Source of the DNA: an uncultured Gemmatimonadota bacterium
GTDB taxonomy: Bacteria; Gemmatimonadota; Gemmatimonadetes; Gemmatimonadales; Gemmatimonadaceae
NCBI GenBank assembly: GCA_903906325.1
Contig: CAIVJV010000032.1
Location: forward strand, 1-7,876
Direction: 5' to 3'
DNA: 7,876 bases
Part shown: in pieces, positions 1 through 7,118 of the stretch
Numbering within the stretch: position 1 is the stretch's first letter
Layout: every line of letters starts with the position of its first letter
Position numbers and translations under genes: made by a program
The notes under the pieces: generated by a model
What the model was told of the DNA's origin: nothing
Seen by the model: the letters and a program-made list of their open reading frames with translations, nothing else
Database searches by the model: none

Positions 1-12
1 CACCGCACCCCG

Positions 13-19
13 AGGAGGG
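13..19 (+). promoter_or_regulatory. Ribosome binding site of dacB
   Basis: A strong purine-rich Shine-Dalgarno sequence (AGGAGGG) lies 5 bases before the ATG at 25. It fixes that ATG as the start. The upstream promoter is outside the window. Confidence 0.8.
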
Positions 20-24
20 TCCTG

Positions 25-1608
25 ATGCGACCGCACCTCCGAACGCTCGCTGGGCTCGCCCTCCTTGGACTCGGCGCCTGTCGACCGGGGAGTACGCCGA
101 GCGCGCGCCCGACGCCGCAGTCGGTGCAAACGCCTTCGGTACAGCCGCCATCGCCGACAGCGCAGCCGCCTCGCGCCGTCCTCGCCGCCGTCGCCGATTC
201 CCTGCTGGGCGACCGCCGCTTCCGCTCGGCGCACTGGGGCGTGCTGATCGTCGATCCGGAGCGGGGCGATACGCTCTACTCACGGAACGCCGGCAAGCTC
301 TTCATGCCGGCGTCGAACATGAAGCTGATCACCGGGGCGGTGGCACTCGCGCGGCTCGGTGGAGACTTCCGCTACGAGACGCGGGTGCTCGGTGGCACCA
401 CGGTCCGTGATGGGGTGCTCGCCGGGGATCTCGCGGTGCTCGGCAGCGGGGACCCGAGCTATACGGATTCTCTCGCCGGTGGGGACGCGATGGCGCCGCT
501 CCGCGCCCTGGCGGACGCGCTCGCCGCGCGCGGGATCCGCGAGGTGACGGGGCGTCTGTTGCGTGCCGCGCCGGTGTTCCCCGACTCCACGCTCGGCTTC
601 GGCTGGGCGTGGGATGATCTCGACTACGGCTATTCCGCGCCGATCGATGCCCTGCTCTTCAATGAGGGGGTCGCACGGGTCACGATCGTGAGCGGCGCGA
701 CCGCTGGCGCCCCAGTGACCGTGCGGACCGCACCGGCGCGGACGGTGCCCGCGCTGGGGACCGTCGCGGTCACGACGGTGGCACGGGACACCGGACGCGC
801 TGGCGGTACGAACGCCGTCTCCCCGACGCGGAGTCGCGTGGAATGGAGCAGTGATGTGCGCGGCCCGCGCCCGACCCTCTCGCTGACCGGTCAGGTGATC
901 GCCGGCGACTCCGTCACGCTCGAGGTCGCCCTCCGCCATCCGAGTGGGGCCTGGCTCGACGCCTTTGCCGAAGCGCTCACCGCGCGCGGGATCCGCGTGC
1001 GTGGCGGGGTGGAGCCAAACGCCTTCGCGGACACCACGGGGATGGTGACGCTCGCCTCGCGCCCCTCCCCGCCCCTCCGCGAGATCCTCCCGCGCTTCGA
1101 GAAGCCCTCACAGAACCAGATCGGGGAGCTGCTCCTCAAGACGCTGGGGCGCATGGAGACGGGGAGCGGCACCGCCGATTCCGGTCGCGCGGTGGTGGAG
1201 CGGCAGCTCCTCGCATGGGGCGCGGATTCCGCCGGCTTCGCGATCCGCGATGGGAGCGGACTCTCGCGGCACGACTATCTCACGCCGGAGACGATCGTCC
1301 GCGTGCTCGACACCATGCGGCGGCACCCCGCCTTCCGCACCTACTACGACGCGTTGCCCATCGCTGGGGTCGATGGGACGATCCGGAATCGGATGCGCGG
1401 GACGCGCGCGCAGGGGAATGTGCACGCCAAGACGGGCACACTCGACAAGGCCCGCGCGCTCTCGGGTTACGTGACCACCGCCGACGGGCGGCTCCTGCTC
1501 TTCTCGATGCTCGCGAACAACCATGTGGTCTCGAACGCCGAGGTGGAGCGGGTGCAGGATGCCCTCCTCACCTGGCTCGCCTCCACCGCGATCGGAGCCC
1601 CGCGCTGA
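25..1608 (+). CDS. dacB: D-alanyl-D-alanine carboxypeptidase/endopeptidase, PBP4 (peptidase S13) family, probable lipoprotein
   Basis: The product (527 aa) is a serine penicillin-binding protein of the PBP4/S13 family. The family removes the terminal D-Ala from peptidoglycan pentapeptides and cuts D-Ala-mDAP cross-links outside the cytoplasmic membrane. The active-site motifs are visible: SNMK at 97-100 (SxxK, nucleophile Ser97 and Lys100), SGLSRHD at 411-417 (the SxN region) and KTG at 469-471. Other family-like stretches are SQNQIGELLLKTLG (362-375) and LPIAGVDGTIRNR (444-456). The 317 residues between the first two motifs are consistent with the inserted domains of PBP4. The N-terminus has Arg2 and Arg6, a hydrophobic core and a lipobox LGAC ending at Cys19, then a Pro/Ser/Thr/Gln-rich linker to about residue 49, so a lipid-anchored protein is likely. 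The residue after Cys is Arg, not Asp, which would favour the outer membrane. The stop shares one base with the moeA start. In the second motif Asp417 stands where E. coli PBP4, as I recall it, has Asn. Confidence 0.93.
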   Translation: MRPHLRTLAGLALLGLGACRPGSTPSARPTPQSVQTPSVQPPSPTAQPPRAVLAAVADSLLGDRRFRSAHWGVLIVDPERGDTLYSRNAGKLFMPASNMKLITGAVALARLGGDFRYETRVLGGTTVRDGVLAGDLAVLGSGDPSYTDSLAGGDAMAPLRALADALAARGIREVTGRLLRAAPVFPDSTLGFGWAWDDLDYGYSAPIDALLFNEGVARVTIVSGATAGAPVTVRTAPARTVPALGTVAVTTVARDTGRAGGTNAVSPTRSRVEWSSDVRGPRPTLSLTGQVIAGDSVTLEVALRHPSGAWLDAFAEALTARGIRVRGGVEPNAFADTTGMVTLASRPSPPLREILPRFEKPSQNQIGELLLKTLGRMETGSGTADSGRAVVERQLLAWGADSAGFAIRDGSGLSRHDYLTPETIVRVLDTMRRHPAFRTYYDALPIAGVDGTIRNRMRGTRAQGNVHAKTGTLDKARALSGYVTTADGRLLLFSMLANNHVVSNAEVERVQDALLTWLASTAIGAPR

Positions 1609-2864
1609 TGCACAGCGTCGCGGAGGCGGTCGCGCGGATCACCGAGGGGATCACCCCGCTCGCCATCGAGTCGGTCCCACTCGGTGAGGCCCTCGGCCGG
1701 GTGCTCGCCGAGGACATCCGCTCGCCGATCACGCTGCCGCACTGGGACAACTCCGCCATGGATGGGTATGCGGTGCGCGGGGTGGACATCGCGGGGGCGC
1801 GCGCCGAGACGCCCGTCACCCTCCCGGTGCTGGAGACCGTCGCGGCGGGGGCCTTCCCCACACGGGCGCTCGGACCCGGTGAGGCCATACGGATCATGAC
1901 GGGCGCGCCGATGCCGCAGGGCGCCGACACCGTGGTGCGGGTGGAGGATACCGACGGGGGGCTCACGCATGTGCAGGTGCGCCACGATCGGGATCGCGAG
2001 AAGAACATCCGTCGGCGCGGCGAGGATCTCACCGCGGGGAGCATCGCGCTCCCTTCGGGGATCCCCCTCGGCGCCGCGCAGATCGGCGTGCTTGCCTCCG
2101 TCGGACAGGCCACGGTCGCCGTGCATCGCCGACCCCGCGTCGCGATCCTCGGCTCCGGCGACGAGCTCGTCGACCTCGATCACTTCGACGAGGTGCAGGC
2201 GGGCCGGAAGATCGTCAGCTCCAACGCCTATACCCTCGACGCCCTCGTGCGGCTCAATGGAGGAATCCCGATCGCCCTCGGTCATGCGGCCGACACGCGC
2301 GAGGCGATGCGCGCGCTCCTCGAGCGGGCGCTCGCCGAACAACCCGATCTGATCGTCACCTCCGCCGGCGTCTCGGTCGGCGAGTTCGACCATACGCGCG
2401 CCGCACTCGAGGCGATGGGCGCCGAGATGGCGCTCTGGCGGGTGCGGATGCGGCCTGGGGCTCCGGTCGGCTTCGGACGGATCGGCGGGATACCTTGGAT
2501 TGGGCTCCCCGGGAATCCGGTGAGCGTCATGGTCACCTTCGAGCTCTTCGTGCGCCCGACGCTCCGCCGGATGCTGGGGCACACGCGGCTCCATCGCCGA
2601 CCGGTGGCGGTCACCCTTGAGGAGCCGGTCAAGATCGGCGCGAAGCTCACGCACTTCTTGCGGGCGATCGTCACCGCGCAGCCCGATGGCACGCTCACCG
2701 CGCGCCTCACCGGCCCCCAGGGCTCGGGGATCCTCACCTCGATGTCGCTCGCGAATGCGCTCCTCGTGGTGCCGGAGGATCGGTCGGAGGTGCCGGCGGG
2801 CGAGCGGCTCTCCGCCCTCCTCCTCACCGAGGACGCGAGCCTCGCGGCGACCTTTTCGCTATGA
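1608..2864 (+). CDS. moeA: Molybdopterin molybdenumtransferase MoeA
   Basis: MoeA (418 aa) inserts molybdate into adenylylated molybdopterin, the last common step of molybdenum cofactor synthesis in the cytoplasm. Family motifs run in order: DNSAMDGYAVRG (47-58, with the Asp of MDGYA at 52), IRIMTGAPMPQGADTVVR (94-111), RRRGEDL (135-141), the MoCF/MogA-like core RVAILGSGDEL (177-187), SSNAYTL (204-210), TSAGVSVGEFDH (251-262) and GLPGNPVSVMV (299-309). A C-terminal beta-barrel domain starts near 327. The length is normal. The ATG at 1608 overlaps the dacB stop in TGATG, with GGAG at 1594-1597 as a likely ribosome site. The open frame continues upstream through dacB, but only the part from 1608 looks like MoeA. 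The core motif reads TSAG where E. coli has TSGG, probably a tolerated variant. The molybdoenzymes it would serve are not in this window. Confidence 0.96.
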   Translation: MHSVAEAVARITEGITPLAIESVPLGEALGRVLAEDIRSPITLPHWDNSAMDGYAVRGVDIAGARAETPVTLPVLETVAAGAFPTRALGPGEAIRIMTGAPMPQGADTVVRVEDTDGGLTHVQVRHDRDREKNIRRRGEDLTAGSIALPSGIPLGAAQIGVLASVGQATVAVHRRPRVAILGSGDELVDLDHFDEVQAGRKIVSSNAYTLDALVRLNGGIPIALGHAADTREAMRALLERALAEQPDLIVTSAGVSVGEFDHTRAALEAMGAEMALWRVRMRPGAPVGFGRIGGIPWIGLPGNPVSVMVTFELFVRPTLRRMLGHTRLHRRPVAVTLEEPVKIGAKLTHFLRAIVTAQPDGTLTARLTGPQGSGILTSMSLANALLVVPEDRSEVPAGERLSALLLTEDASLAATFSL

Positions 2865-2866
2865 GG
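2862..2866 (+). promoter_or_regulatory. Ribosome binding site overlapping the moeA stop, deciding a GTG start
   Basis: TGAGG contains the moeA stop codon and provides a GAGG Shine-Dalgarno core 5 bases before the GTG at 2872. The ATG at 2861 is in a different frame from the downstream gene, so the GTG is the best start. The arrangement suggests translational coupling. Confidence 0.6.
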
Positions 2867-2871
2867 CTTCC

Positions 2872-3573
2872 GTGAGAGCCGCGCTCGCGGACCTCGATCG
2901 GCGGTTCGTCCTCGGGACCGCGGAGGTCACCCTGGGGGGCGAGCGGATCGTGCTCGAGAAGCCGCGGAATCCGGACGACCTGATCAGTGAGGCCGACTTC
3001 GCGCGGGATGAGCGGCTCCCCTACTGGGCCGACCTCTGGCCCGCCGCGGTGGTACTCGCGGATCACCTGCTCACCGAACGGCGGTTGATGGGGGAGGTGT
3101 CCCACCATCCGCGCGCACTCGAACTCGGGTGCGGGATCGGCCTCGTCACCATCGCCGCGATGCGCGCGGGGTATGACGTGGTCGCCACCGACTACTACGA
3201 GGATGCCCTCCTCTTCGCCGCACGGAACGCCTGGCGCGCGAATGGGCGTGAGCCGGCGGTGCGAATGGTCGATTGGCGTGCCGTGCCCGACGATCTGGGC
3301 ACGTACGATCTGATCCTTGCCGCCGATGTGCTCTACGAGCGTCCGCATGCGACGCTGATCTCGGCGCTCCTCGCGCGCGCCCTCTCACCCGATGGCCGCG
3401 CCCTCATCTCGGATCAGGGGCGGGTCGCGCTGCGGGAGTTCTTGGACGCCCTCGGTCCGCTCGGGCTCACGCATCACACGGTGCATCAGGAACGGCGCCC
3501 GGTGCATCCCCCCGCGCCCGAGGGATCGTTCGCGCACCACACGATCACGATCTACGAGATCCGGCGGGCTTAG
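2872..3573 (+). CDS. Class I SAM-dependent methyltransferase, methyltransferase-16 (METTL20/21, Nnt1)-like
   Basis: This is a 233-aa cytoplasmic methyltransferase of the Rossmann fold, starting at GTG 2872. The SAM-binding motif I is ELGCGIGLV (84-92), and the acidic end of beta-2 is Asp107 in VVATDYY. The post-II motif is AADVLYE (150-156). It contains D-x-x-Y (Asp152, Tyr155), typical of methyltransferase family 16, whose members methylate protein lysines. Before motif I, the aromatic stretch LPYWADLWPAAVVLADHL (49-66) also matches that group. Family 16 includes METTL21-type enzymes, METTL20 (ETF-beta lysine methyltransferase) and proteins annotated as nicotinamide N-methyltransferases. The substrate cannot be read from the sequence. 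The gene follows moeA by 7 bases and ends convergently with the ICMT-like gene, overlapping it by 4 bases. A start further upstream inside moeA is possible but has no support. Confidence 0.85.
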   Translation: MRAALADLDRRFVLGTAEVTLGGERIVLEKPRNPDDLISEADFARDERLPYWADLWPAAVVLADHLLTERRLMGEVSHHPRALELGCGIGLVTIAAMRAGYDVVATDYYEDALLFAARNAWRANGREPAVRMVDWRAVPDDLGTYDLILAADVLYERPHATLISALLARALSPDGRALISDQGRVALREFLDALGPLGLTHHTVHQERRPVHPPAPEGSFAHHTITIYEIRRA

Positions 3574-3584
3574 AGCCAGCGCCG
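3562..3584. terminator. GC-rich hairpin at the convergent stop codons, possible bidirectional terminator
   Basis: CGGCG (3562-3566) pairs with CGCCG (3580-3584), and GGCT (3567-3570) pairs with AGCC (3574-3577). The loop is TAG, and AG (3578-3579) forms a two-base bulge. The hairpin sits over the two overlapping stop codons (TAG forward, TAA reverse). There is no T-tract on either side, so it is not a classical intrinsic terminator. It could be a transcription barrier, an mRNA 3'-end protector or a chance structure in GC-rich coding sequence. Confidence 0.3.
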
Positions 3585-4058
3585 AACCTTCCGACAGTAC
3601 GCCAGATAGGGCGCGCCGAACTTGCGCGTGAGATAGGCCTCCTCGCGCCGGATGATGGCCCGGTCGGTGAAGACCACCGCAGGGAGAATCATCAGGAGGA
3701 TGGTCAGCGAATCGGCCCAGAGGGCGATCCCGACCTGCGCGATGGCAAATCCGATGTAGATCGGATTCCGGCTCAGCGCGAAGGGCCCCGTCGCGATGAT
3801 CGTCTTCGTCGCCTTCCAGGGCTCCACCGCGGTCTGATGCCGACGGAAGGTCCAGATCACGAAGGCGATCCAACAGAGCGCCGCGAGGAGCACGGCTTGG
3901 CCGATCCACGCCATCCCCGCCGGGCGAATCGTCTGCCCCACGAGCTGATGCGCGATCGCCCCGACCCCTGTCGCGATAAGAAAGACGAACGGCGGCTTGA
4001 TCGGGAGATCGGGATGGTCGAGCGTCCCGTCCGGGAGACGCCGCTCCTCGCGCGCCAT
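3570..4058 (-). CDS. Isoprenylcysteine carboxyl methyltransferase (ICMT)-like membrane protein
   Basis: This is a 162-aa integral membrane protein. Hydrophobic segments lie near residues 22-40, 48-71 and 100-130, the last probably a helical hairpin. The signature of the ICMT/phospholipid methyltransferase superfamily is clear: GPFALSRNPIYIGF (91-104), then an acidic pair and aromatic tail EEAYLTRKFGAPYLAYC (139-155) ending in RKVRRWL. In characterised members these parts bind SAM. Eukaryotic ICMT methylates prenylated cysteine, and the bacterial homologues have diverse or unknown substrates. The start is ATG at 4058, one codon (GGG) after the TGA of the upstream Fe-S oxidoreductase and in the same frame. 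GAGGG directly abuts the ATG, too close for a normal ribosome site, so re-initiation is likely. It is the last gene of the etf operon. The substrate is unknown. Confidence 0.83.
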   Translation of the reverse strand: MAREERRLPDGTLDHPDLPIKPPFVFLIATGVGAIAHQLVGQTIRPAGMAWIGQAVLLAALCWIAFVIWTFRRHQTAVEPWKATKTIIATGPFALSRNPIYIGFAIAQVGIALWADSLTILLMILPAVVFTDRAIIRREEAYLTRKFGAPYLAYCRKVRRWL

Positions 4059-4061
4059 CCC

Positions 4062-6122
4062 TCAGCCCAACTGTTCCGCGACGACCTCGGCGATGTCGAG
4101 CACGGGGACCTCGGCCCCCTGCGCCTTCACCCCGTCAGCCATCATCGTCATACAGAACGGGCAGGCCACCGCGACCGCATCGGCCTGGGTCGCGAGCGCC
4201 TCCTCCGCGCGCTCCACATTGATGCGCTTCCCGACCGTCTCCTCCATCCACATCCGGCCACCACCCGCGCCGCAGCAGAGCCCCTTATCGCGGGAGCGCT
4301 CCATCTCGACGAGGTTCACCACCGGGAGCGCCCGCTTGAGCGTCTCACGGGGGGCGTCGTACACGTCGTTGTAGCGGCCGAGGTAGCAGGAGTCGTGATA
4401 GGTGAAGGTGCGCACCGGCGCATGGAGATCCTGGCGGATCGGGATGCGCCCTTCGGCCAAGAGATGCTCGATGTACGTCGCGTGATGGATCACCTCGTAC
4501 TCCCCACCGAACTGCGGATACTCGTTCCCGAGCTGGTGGAAGCAGTGCGGGCAGGCCGTCACCACGGTGCGCACGCCGTAGCGCCCGAGCGTCTCGACAT
4601 TGTCCTTGGCGAGGGTCTGATAGAGGTACTCGTTCCCCATCCGGCGTGCCGGATCGCCGTTGCACTTCTCCTCTTGCCCGAGGATCGCGAAGCGCACCCC
4701 CGCGGCCTGGAGGATCTTGGCGAAGGCGACCGTCGTCTTCTTGGCACGATCGTCGAACGACCCCATGCATCCCACCCAGTAGAGCACCTCCGGGGTCTCC
4801 CCACGCGCCGCCAGCTCGGCCATCGTCGGGATATCCATCCCCTCCGCCCACTTGGCGCGATCGCCGGGATCGAACGACCACGGAGAGCCACTCGTCTCCA
4901 TCGCCTCGAAGGCCGGCATCAACTCCTCGGGGAAGCGCGACTCCGAGAGCACGAGGTTCCGGCGCAGCTCCGTGATCACCGAGAGCTGGTCGATCGAGAC
5001 GGGACACTCATAGACACAGGCGCGACACGAGGTGCAGGCCCAGAGCTCCTCCTCGGTGATGTAGCCATCGAGGAGCGAGCGCTCCGCGATCGCGGCCGGT
5101 GCCTCGGGGCTCAGGGTGAGCACGCCACCCTCCCCTGGCACCATCCACGGCGCCTTCTCTTCGAGCCGCTCGCGTACATTGATCATGATCTTCCGCGGGG
5201 AGAGGAGCTTCCCCGTGGTGTTCGCCGGACAGACCGCGGTGCAACGCCCGCACTCGGTGCAGGCGAAGCCATCGAGGAGCGACTTCCAGCTCAGATGCTC
5301 CACATCCTTCGCGCCGAACTGCTCCGCGTCCGCCCCCTCGAAGTCCATCGCCCGGATCGCCCCGACCACCCCAGGCCCACTGGTGTTCGAGAGGTAGGTG
5401 TTCGGGAGCGACGCGACCACATGGAGGTGCTTGGAGTACGGCAGATAGTTCAAGAAGCCGAGCACGAGGAGGGCATGCGCCCACCACCAGAGGTCGTGCA
5501 TCAGCGCGGGGGCCGGCATCCCGGGGGTGAACCCGACCTGCGTCAGCGCGATCGCGAGAGGGTAGCTCACCGGGCGCATCCCCCCGAGCGCCACCGGCTC
5601 CGCGATGATCGCGAAGGCCTCGGTGAGGAACATCGTCACCATCAGCGCGCCGATCCATGAGAGGATCAGGAGGGGATCATTGGGGTGCGTCTCGGCGCCC
5701 TCGAGGCGCTTCACCCGCTTGGTGAGCCGGCGCCAGAGCGCCATCGCGACCATCGCGAGGACGATCGCCGCGAACCCTTCCTGGCTCAGGACATAGCCAC
5801 GGTAGAGGGGCTCCGGGAGGAGCTGCTCGTAGCCGAACGAGGGGACGACCCCCTTGATGAGCATCTCCGTCGTGCCGGCCCCGAGGATGAGGAACCCCCA
5901 GAAGATGAGGGCGTGCATCGGGCCGGCGATCGAGTCCCGGAAGATCTTCGACTGGAAGATCCCGATCGTGAGGAGATTCCCCAGCCGTGTGGGGATCTCG
6001 GTCCAGCGCGAGTCGTCGAGTCGACCGATCCGGAGATAGCCGACGAGCCGTTGGACGTTCGCCGCGAAGAAGCCGACGGCGAGGAGGAGGATCGCGAGGA
6101 AGAGGGCGTTGGCGGCGGTCAT
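4062..6122 (-). CDS. etfD: Membrane-bound Fe-S oxidoreductase, ETF:quinone oxidoreductase of the EtfD/EMO type
   Basis: This 686-aa protein is probably the membrane acceptor that passes electrons from ETF to quinone. The N-terminal ~230 residues form a NarI/HdrE-like membrane domain with helices near 4-22, 66-85, 113-131, 152-175 and 210-228. His70, His209 and His216 are candidate heme b ligands. Two four-cysteine [4Fe-4S] motifs follow: CTECGRCTAVCP (288-299) and CTSCRACVYECP (363-374). Two cysteine-rich (CCG-type) domains come next. The first has Cys452, Cys487 (in EKCNGDPARR), Cys524 and Cys527. The second has Cys579, Cys616-617 (CCGAGGGRMW) and Cys654/Cys657. This order matches the HdrD-like proteins encoded with etfAB, named EtfD in mycobacteria and EMO in syntrophs. 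The gene follows etfA by 15 bases. The ribosome site is weak (GGGG one base before ATG), and the etfA stop lies in frame just upstream, so no longer start is available. Annotation as a generic heterodisulfide reductase-related protein is the alternative. Confidence 0.88.
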   Translation of the reverse strand: MTAANALFLAILLLAVGFFAANVQRLVGYLRIGRLDDSRWTEIPTRLGNLLTIGIFQSKIFRDSIAGPMHALIFWGFLILGAGTTEMLIKGVVPSFGYEQLLPEPLYRGYVLSQEGFAAIVLAMVAMALWRRLTKRVKRLEGAETHPNDPLLILSWIGALMVTMFLTEAFAIIAEPVALGGMRPVSYPLAIALTQVGFTPGMPAPALMHDLWWWAHALLVLGFLNYLPYSKHLHVVASLPNTYLSNTSGPGVVGAIRAMDFEGADAEQFGAKDVEHLSWKSLLDGFACTECGRCTAVCPANTTGKLLSPRKIMINVRERLEEKAPWMVPGEGGVLTLSPEAPAAIAERSLLDGYITEEELWACTSCRACVYECPVSIDQLSVITELRRNLVLSESRFPEELMPAFEAMETSGSPWSFDPGDRAKWAEGMDIPTMAELAARGETPEVLYWVGCMGSFDDRAKKTTVAFAKILQAAGVRFAILGQEEKCNGDPARRMGNEYLYQTLAKDNVETLGRYGVRTVVTACPHCFHQLGNEYPQFGGEYEVIHHATYIEHLLAEGRIPIRQDLHAPVRTFTYHDSCYLGRYNDVYDAPRETLKRALPVVNLVEMERSRDKGLCCGAGGGRMWMEETVGKRINVERAEEALATQADAVAVACPFCMTMMADGVKAQGAEVPVLDIAEVVAEQLG

Positions 6123-6137
6123 GCCCCAAAAGGTAGG

Positions 6138-7118
6138 CTACTGCGCCTTCGCCCGCTTCACCGCCTCCGTCAGCACGGGGAGGATCTCGAGGACATCCCC
6201 CACCACCCCATAGTCGGCCACCTTGAAGATCGGGGCCTCCTTGTCCTTGTTGATCGCCACGATCGTCTTGGAGGTCCGCATCCCGGCGAGGTGCTGGATG
6301 GCGCCGGAGATCCCGCAGGCGATGTAGAGGTCGGGGCTCACGAGCCGGCCCGTCTGGCCGATCTGATCGGCGTGCGGGCGCCACCCGTCATCGGTCACCG
6401 CGCGCGTCGCACCGACCGCCGCGTTCCCGAACGCTCCGGCGAGCGCCTCCACCAACGAGAAGTTCGCGGCCTCCTTGAGGCCACGTCCGCCGGAGACGAT
6501 CACCGGCGCCTCGCCGAGGTCGAGCTTCGCGGTGTTCCCCGCCGCGGTCTCGGTGATGCGCACGCGGCTCGCCGCGGGATCGGCCGCCGGCGTGACCATC
6601 TCGACCTCCCCCGCCTTGGCGTTCGCCACCGGGAGATAGGCCCCGGCGCGCACCGAGAGGATCGCCGGCGAGGCGGTCAGGGTGAGCGACTGGAGGATCT
6701 TCCCCGTGTAGCCGGGGTGGGTCACGGTGATCGCGTCCCCCTGCACCTCGAAGGCGGTGGCATCAGCGGCCATCGGGACCTGGAGCTTGGCGGCGACGCG
6801 CGGGGCGACGTCCTTCCCCGTCGCCGAGGCGGTGGCGACAAAGGCGCCGTACCCGCTCATCTTCGCGGCGATCGTCGCGGCGACCGCCTCCGGATTGTTG
6901 TGCGCGAAGCCGGCATGCTCCACCACGAGCACGCGGTCGGCGCCATGCGCCCCGAGGGCGCTGGCGTGCGCGCCGATGCCGGCGGCACCAAAGAGGATCG
7001 CATGGACCTGCCCACCGCGGGTATCGGCGATGCGCCGAGCGGCGGTGACGGCCTCGAGGGCGGCGCGGCGGAGCTCGCCCCCGCGCGACTCGGCGAATGC
7101 CAGGACGTGTACGCTCAT
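6138..7118 (-). CDS. etfA: Electron transfer flavoprotein, alpha subunit
   Basis: EtfA (326 aa) is the FAD-carrying subunit of the soluble ETF heterodimer, which shuttles electrons from acyl-CoA and other dehydrogenases to the membrane. The N-terminal alpha/beta domain (about 1-190) begins VHVLAFAESRGGELRRAA. The C-terminal FAD domain is strongly conserved: VIVSGGRGLK (206-215), VGATRAVTDDGW (235-246), QIGQTGRLVSPDLYIACG (252-269), ISGAIQHLAGM (270-280) and INKDKEAPIFKVADYGVVGD (289-308). The length is typical. The ATG at 7118 shares its A with the etfB stop (TGATG). GAAGG at 7126-7130, 7 bases upstream, is the likely ribosome site. An in-frame extension to 7367 runs inside etfB in another frame and has no homology. 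The partner EtfB is immediately upstream and the likely quinone reductase downstream. Confidence 0.97.
   Translation of the reverse strand: MSVHVLAFAESRGGELRRAALEAVTAARRIADTRGGQVHAILFGAAGIGAHASALGAHGADRVLVVEHAGFAHNNPEAVAATIAAKMSGYGAFVATASATGKDVAPRVAAKLQVPMAADATAFEVQGDAITVTHPGYTGKILQSLTLTASPAILSVRAGAYLPVANAKAGEVEMVTPAADPAASRVRITETAAGNTAKLDLGEAPVIVSGGRGLKEAANFSLVEALAGAFGNAAVGATRAVTDDGWRPHADQIGQTGRLVSPDLYIACGISGAIQHLAGMRTSKTIVAINKDKEAPIFKVADYGVVGDVLEILPVLTEAVKRAKAQ

Noticed and set aside
1215..1607. A possible N-terminal extension of moeA into dacB
   Set aside because: The extra residues are a shadow of dacB with no similarity to MoeA. The MoeA-like sequence begins right at the ATG at 1608, at a TGATG junction.
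1908..2385. TSAG in place of TSGG in MoeA as a sign of lost function
   Set aside because: All other active-site motifs are intact, and Gly to Ala at this place seems a tolerated variant, so there is no case for a broken gene.
1467..2654. A 395-residue open frame on the minus strand opposite moeA
   Set aside because: It is an Arg/His/Asp-rich shadow of moeA with no domain, and moeA itself has all its family motifs.
2617..2871. A possible N-terminal extension of the methyltransferase into moeA
   Set aside because: The upstream part is Arg/Ser-rich shadow sequence. GTG at 2872 has a GAGG ribosome site at suitable spacing.
3273..5660. A 795-residue open frame on the plus strand opposite the ICMT-like and Fe-S oxidoreductase genes
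   Set aside because: Its translation is rich in Arg, His, Pro and Glu with no recognisable domain, while the opposite strand carries clear conserved motifs. It is a shadow frame of GC-rich coding DNA.
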